From an uncultured Lachnospiraceae bacterium (GTDB taxonomy: Bacteria > Bacillota > Clostridia > Lachnospirales > Lachnospiraceae), in the NCBI GenBank assembly GCA_910588565.1, contig CAJUPF010000002.1, positions 71,703 to 135,702 on the forward strand: a stretch of DNA of 64,000 nucleotides, written 5' to 3'. Positions 61,538 to 64,000 of this stretch are shown here, piece after piece (the stretch's first letter is position 1; each line of letters starts with the position of its first letter). Both the position numbers and the translations under genes were made by a program. The notes under the pieces are model-generated. The model was not told the DNA's origin. It saw only the letters and a program-made list of their open reading frames with translations, and ran no database searches.

Positions 61538-63895
61538 TTAAAATTTCTTGGAAATTGTCTTTTTCTTATAGCCTTTTTTCTCTATTGTAACTTTTACCGT
61601 TCCTTTGATTTTTTTCTTAAATTTCACTTTAACAACGCCTTTGCTGTTTGCTGTCGCTTTCTTGGAAGATTTGCCCAGAATGCTCTTGCTCGCCTTTACC
61701 GTAACTTTCGCCTTGGGAAGCGTCGTAATTGTAAGGATCTTGCCGCTCTTTGACAATTTTGCCATAACAACCGTCACTTTGTAGGAAGCGGAATAATTGC
61801 CCGCTTTTGCCGTAATCGTAACAGTACCCGCTTTTACACCGGTTACTTTTCCGGATGAGCTGACTTTGGCAATCTTTTTATTAGAACTGGTATACGTTGG
61901 CGCTATGGAAGAACCGCTTACCGTCGCTTTCCGTGTTGTCGTTTTGCCGATAAGAATCGTTGCTTTAGACGTATTGGCAAAAGTAACTGCTGTAGGCTGG
62001 TTTGCATTGTTATCATTGTCATTTTCTCCGGTTGAACCGCCTGGGTTGCTGCCGCTTACAACGACCGGATAAGAAGCCGTCAGATTTCCCACACGCGCGG
62101 TAATCGTAGCATTTCCCGCATGTTTTGCCGTTACCAAGCCATTTGTGTCAACTGTAGCAACATTGGTATTACTGCTCGAATACGTTGGTTTAACATCTGT
62201 ACGAATGCCAATCGCGTCACGTACAGTCGCAGTTCTGGAAGCTGTCCGGCCTGCCTGAAGCGACATCCTGGACTTTGACATAGTAACCGAAACAATCTGT
62301 CCAGACACTACAGTGATATCGCAGGTATCCGTTATCTCCCTGTCCCGCACCTTCGCCGTAATGGTGGCAGTTCCTGCTTTTAAGCCTGTAACCACGCCTT
62401 CCGCAGATATACTTGCCACTGTCGGATCGGAAATGGAAAAGTCCACTTCGCAGCCTTCCAGCACGCCCCAGCTGGTATTACGCACCTCGGCAGTCAGCGT
62501 TGCAGAAGCCCCCTCCCGGATTCTGGATTCGGAAAGCCAGACACTTACAGATTCCGGCCTGTCCACTACAAATACATTGATTACATCCTCTATGCCGCTT
62601 GTGGTAGTGGCAATGATCTGCACCTGGCTCCCTGCTCGTTCTCCAGTTACTTCCCCAATGCCATTTACGGATGCAATGTTTGAATCCATACTCTCCCAGA
62701 TAATCGCATCTGTTGTCTCTCCAACAGGCGGCGTGATATTATATGAAAGCTGCAATACCGCTCCAACCTCTACTTCTTCCGTATCCTTGTCAAATTTCAG
62801 GTCTTCACTTGGTACCTCTGGCAGTTCTTTTCCTGTAAAGTTATTCTCTTTTACATAACTTTCCGCTGCTGAACCCGGATAATACTGAATGGTTGTCCCA
62901 TAATTGTCATAAAATGCAGATCTCATGGATGTCACACTATGCGGAACTACAATACTTTCAAGCGATGAACAACGCGCAAAAGCCTGTGCGCCAATCGTTA
63001 TCACACTGTTTGGAATCTGAATCTCACTCAAAGCAGAATCGCCTGAAAAAGCGCTCGATCCAATCTCAAGCAGGCCATAAAATAAATCGACCTTTTTCAG
63101 AGCCGCACATCCATTAAAAGCATAGCTTCCGATAGATCTTACGGATTTTGGTATGATGATATTGGAAAGACTTTTACAATCCTGAAATGCATAGCTTTCT
63201 ATACTGCTAATTCCCTCTGCCTCAATTTCAACTGCCGTCAACAGTGTACACCCGGAAAACATACTGCCGGAAATATTTGAATCTTTGCCAATCTCCACAC
63301 GTTCCAAAGCGGTGCAATCCCCAAAAACAGATCCACTGCTCCAAACGGTTGCAGGAATCTTAACCTGTGTAAGGCCGCTGCGATAAAAACATTGATATCC
63401 CAACTTTTTCAACGAATCTGGTAATACGCATTCCGTTAAACTGCTGCATCCGGAAAATGCACCGTCGCCAATTTCTATTAGCACACTTCCCAACGTAACC
63501 TCGTTCAGTTCCTTGTCGCCCTCAAACGCATAGCTTCCAATTGTCGTTACATTTGCCATACCGGTTACCTGTACCAAACTAGTACAATTCTGAAAAGCAT
63601 AGCCTCCGACTACCGTAACCGTATCTGGGATAAACACCGACTGCATACGCGTATTGTCTGCAAAACAACTGCCGTTAATTGTGACAACTTTCGCGCCCTG
63701 AATTGAATCAGGGATTTGCACATCACGCTCTGCACCGCTGTACCCAGTGATAGTCACCTTATTGTCAGACCCTTTCCAGTACTCCCACAGGCCTTCTGTA
63801 TCCGCTTTTACCGTATCAGAGCCACAAAAGACAGCGCCCATCACAAACAGCACGGCGAAAACTATGCACATCTTCAGATGATACATTTTCTTCAT
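61538..63895 (-). CDS. Large secreted BspA-type leucine-rich repeat protein with Big_2 domains
   Basis: 785 residues with a signal peptide (to about 31, VKA). From about 45 to 345 there are about a dozen LRR_5/BspA repeats (IPDSIQGAKVVTINGSCF; VFIPDTVTVVGGYAFQNC; IPKSVRSIGSYAFNGC). Then four Big_2-type Ig domains (about 355-690), each with a SxNxxVAxVxxxGxVTGxxAGxATITA pattern. The end is a Lys-rich module (KASKSILGKSSKK ... IEKKGYKKKTISKKF) with no LPXTG. Probably a surface-bound adhesin of unknown target. The ATG at 63895 has GAGAGGAAATGAGTT upstream; MYHLK three codons later is an alternative. Confidence 0.88.
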   Translation of the reverse strand: MKKMYHLKMCIVFAVLFVMGAVFCGSDTVKADTEGLWEYWKGSDNKVTITGYSGAERDVQIPDSIQGAKVVTINGSCFADNTRMQSVFIPDTVTVVGGYAFQNCTSLVQVTGMANVTTIGSYAFEGDKELNEVTLGSVLIEIGDGAFSGCSSLTECVLPDSLKKLGYQCFYRSGLTQVKIPATVWSSGSVFGDCTALERVEIGKDSNISGSMFSGCTLLTAVEIEAEGISSIESYAFQDCKSLSNIIIPKSVRSIGSYAFNGCAALKKVDLFYGLLEIGSSAFSGDSALSEIQIPNSVITIGAQAFARCSSLESIVVPHSVTSMRSAFYDNYGTTIQYYPGSAAESYVKENNFTGKELPEVPSEDLKFDKDTEEVEVGAVLQLSYNITPPVGETTDAIIWESMDSNIASVNGIGEVTGERAGSQVQIIATTTSGIEDVINVFVVDRPESVSVWLSESRIREGASATLTAEVRNTSWGVLEGCEVDFSISDPTVASISAEGVVTGLKAGTATITAKVRDREITDTCDITVVSGQIVSVTMSKSRMSLQAGRTASRTATVRDAIGIRTDVKPTYSSSNTNVATVDTNGLVTAKHAGNATITARVGNLTASYPVVVSGSNPGGSTGENDNDNNANQPTAVTFANTSKATILIGKTTTRKATVSGSSIAPTYTSSNKKIAKVSSSGKVTGVKAGTVTITAKAGNYSASYKVTVVMAKLSKSGKILTITTLPKAKVTVKASKSILGKSSKKATANSKGVVKVKFKKKIKGTVKVTIEKKGYKKKTISKKF

Positions 63896-63931
63896 AACTC
63901 ATTTCCTCTCTTTCTTTAATATTATTTATAA

Positions 63932-63960
63932 AATATAACATATTTCCCACCATTTAACAA
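63932..63960 (-). promoter_or_regulatory. Promoter of the BspA/Big_2 gene
   Basis: On the minus strand TTGTTA (63955-63960) and TATATT (63932-63937) are spaced 17 nt, 37 nt upstream of the ATG. A near-palindrome CAATATCGGAATATTG (63958-63973) overlaps the -35. The remaining bases to 64000 show no gene. Confidence 0.5.
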
Positions 63961-64000
63961 TATCGGAATATTGTCAAATTTTTGATATAAAAAATGTTAC

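Overview
The window is a chromosomal stretch of a spore-forming, low-to-mid GC Clostridia, most likely a gut Lachnospiraceae. The evidence is: sporulation genes (spoIIE, yabP, yabQ, a CotS-like kinase); strong AGGAGG ribosome sites with some TTG and GTG starts; a T-box leader on proS and a SAM-I riboswitch on metK; several YesM/YesN-type two-component systems; and very large secreted proteins built from FIVAR, Big_2, Fn3, discoidin and BspA-type leucine-rich modules. I see no rRNA, transposase, phage gene or CRISPR array.

Left part (1-28 kb), glycan use. A CUT1-type sugar ABC transporter (binding lipoprotein, start of a permease) is divergent from a histidine kinase/AraC regulator pair. Facing these is an operon of a chemoreceptor, a cytosolic discoidin-like protein, a GH88 unsaturated glucuronyl hydrolase and a cytosolic heparinase II/III-type lyase, which together look like uptake and intracellular breakdown of uronate-containing glycans such as glycosaminoglycans. 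Next come an ECF transporter S component and a second locus: a secreted GH95 enzyme (alpha-L-fucosidase family) behind a 1513-residue protein with four copies of a malectin-like module. Upstream of that pair is a regulator - kinase - membrane-anchored sugar-binding protein operon, then galM and tmcAL.

Middle part (28-47 kb), mostly housekeeping: tRNA-Leu and tRNA-Tyr, a GH13 enzyme, then ftsH, hpt, tilS, spoIIE, divIC-like, yabQ, yabP, rqcP, hup, phosphoglucomutase, a PEGA lipoprotein, a CotS-like gene, cca and proS. spoIIE has a promoter with the 21-nt spacing and 0A boxes expected for Spo0A control.

Right part (47-64 kb): a YfhO-type membrane protein, a BspA-like secreted protein, a frameshifted metal-phospholipase-like gene, a small secreted protein, and a BlaR1/BlaI pair whose receptor lacks a penicillin-binding domain. 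These lie head to tail and form the most unusual cluster here. Then follow an AI-2E family exporter, an RluA-type pseudouridine synthase, an OmpR/histidine kinase pair, metK, an HD-GYP protein and a large BspA/Big_2 surface protein. A 63-bp palindromic element occurs three times (28.7, 47.0 and 58.5 kb), and a 51-bp tandem repeat precedes rqcP.
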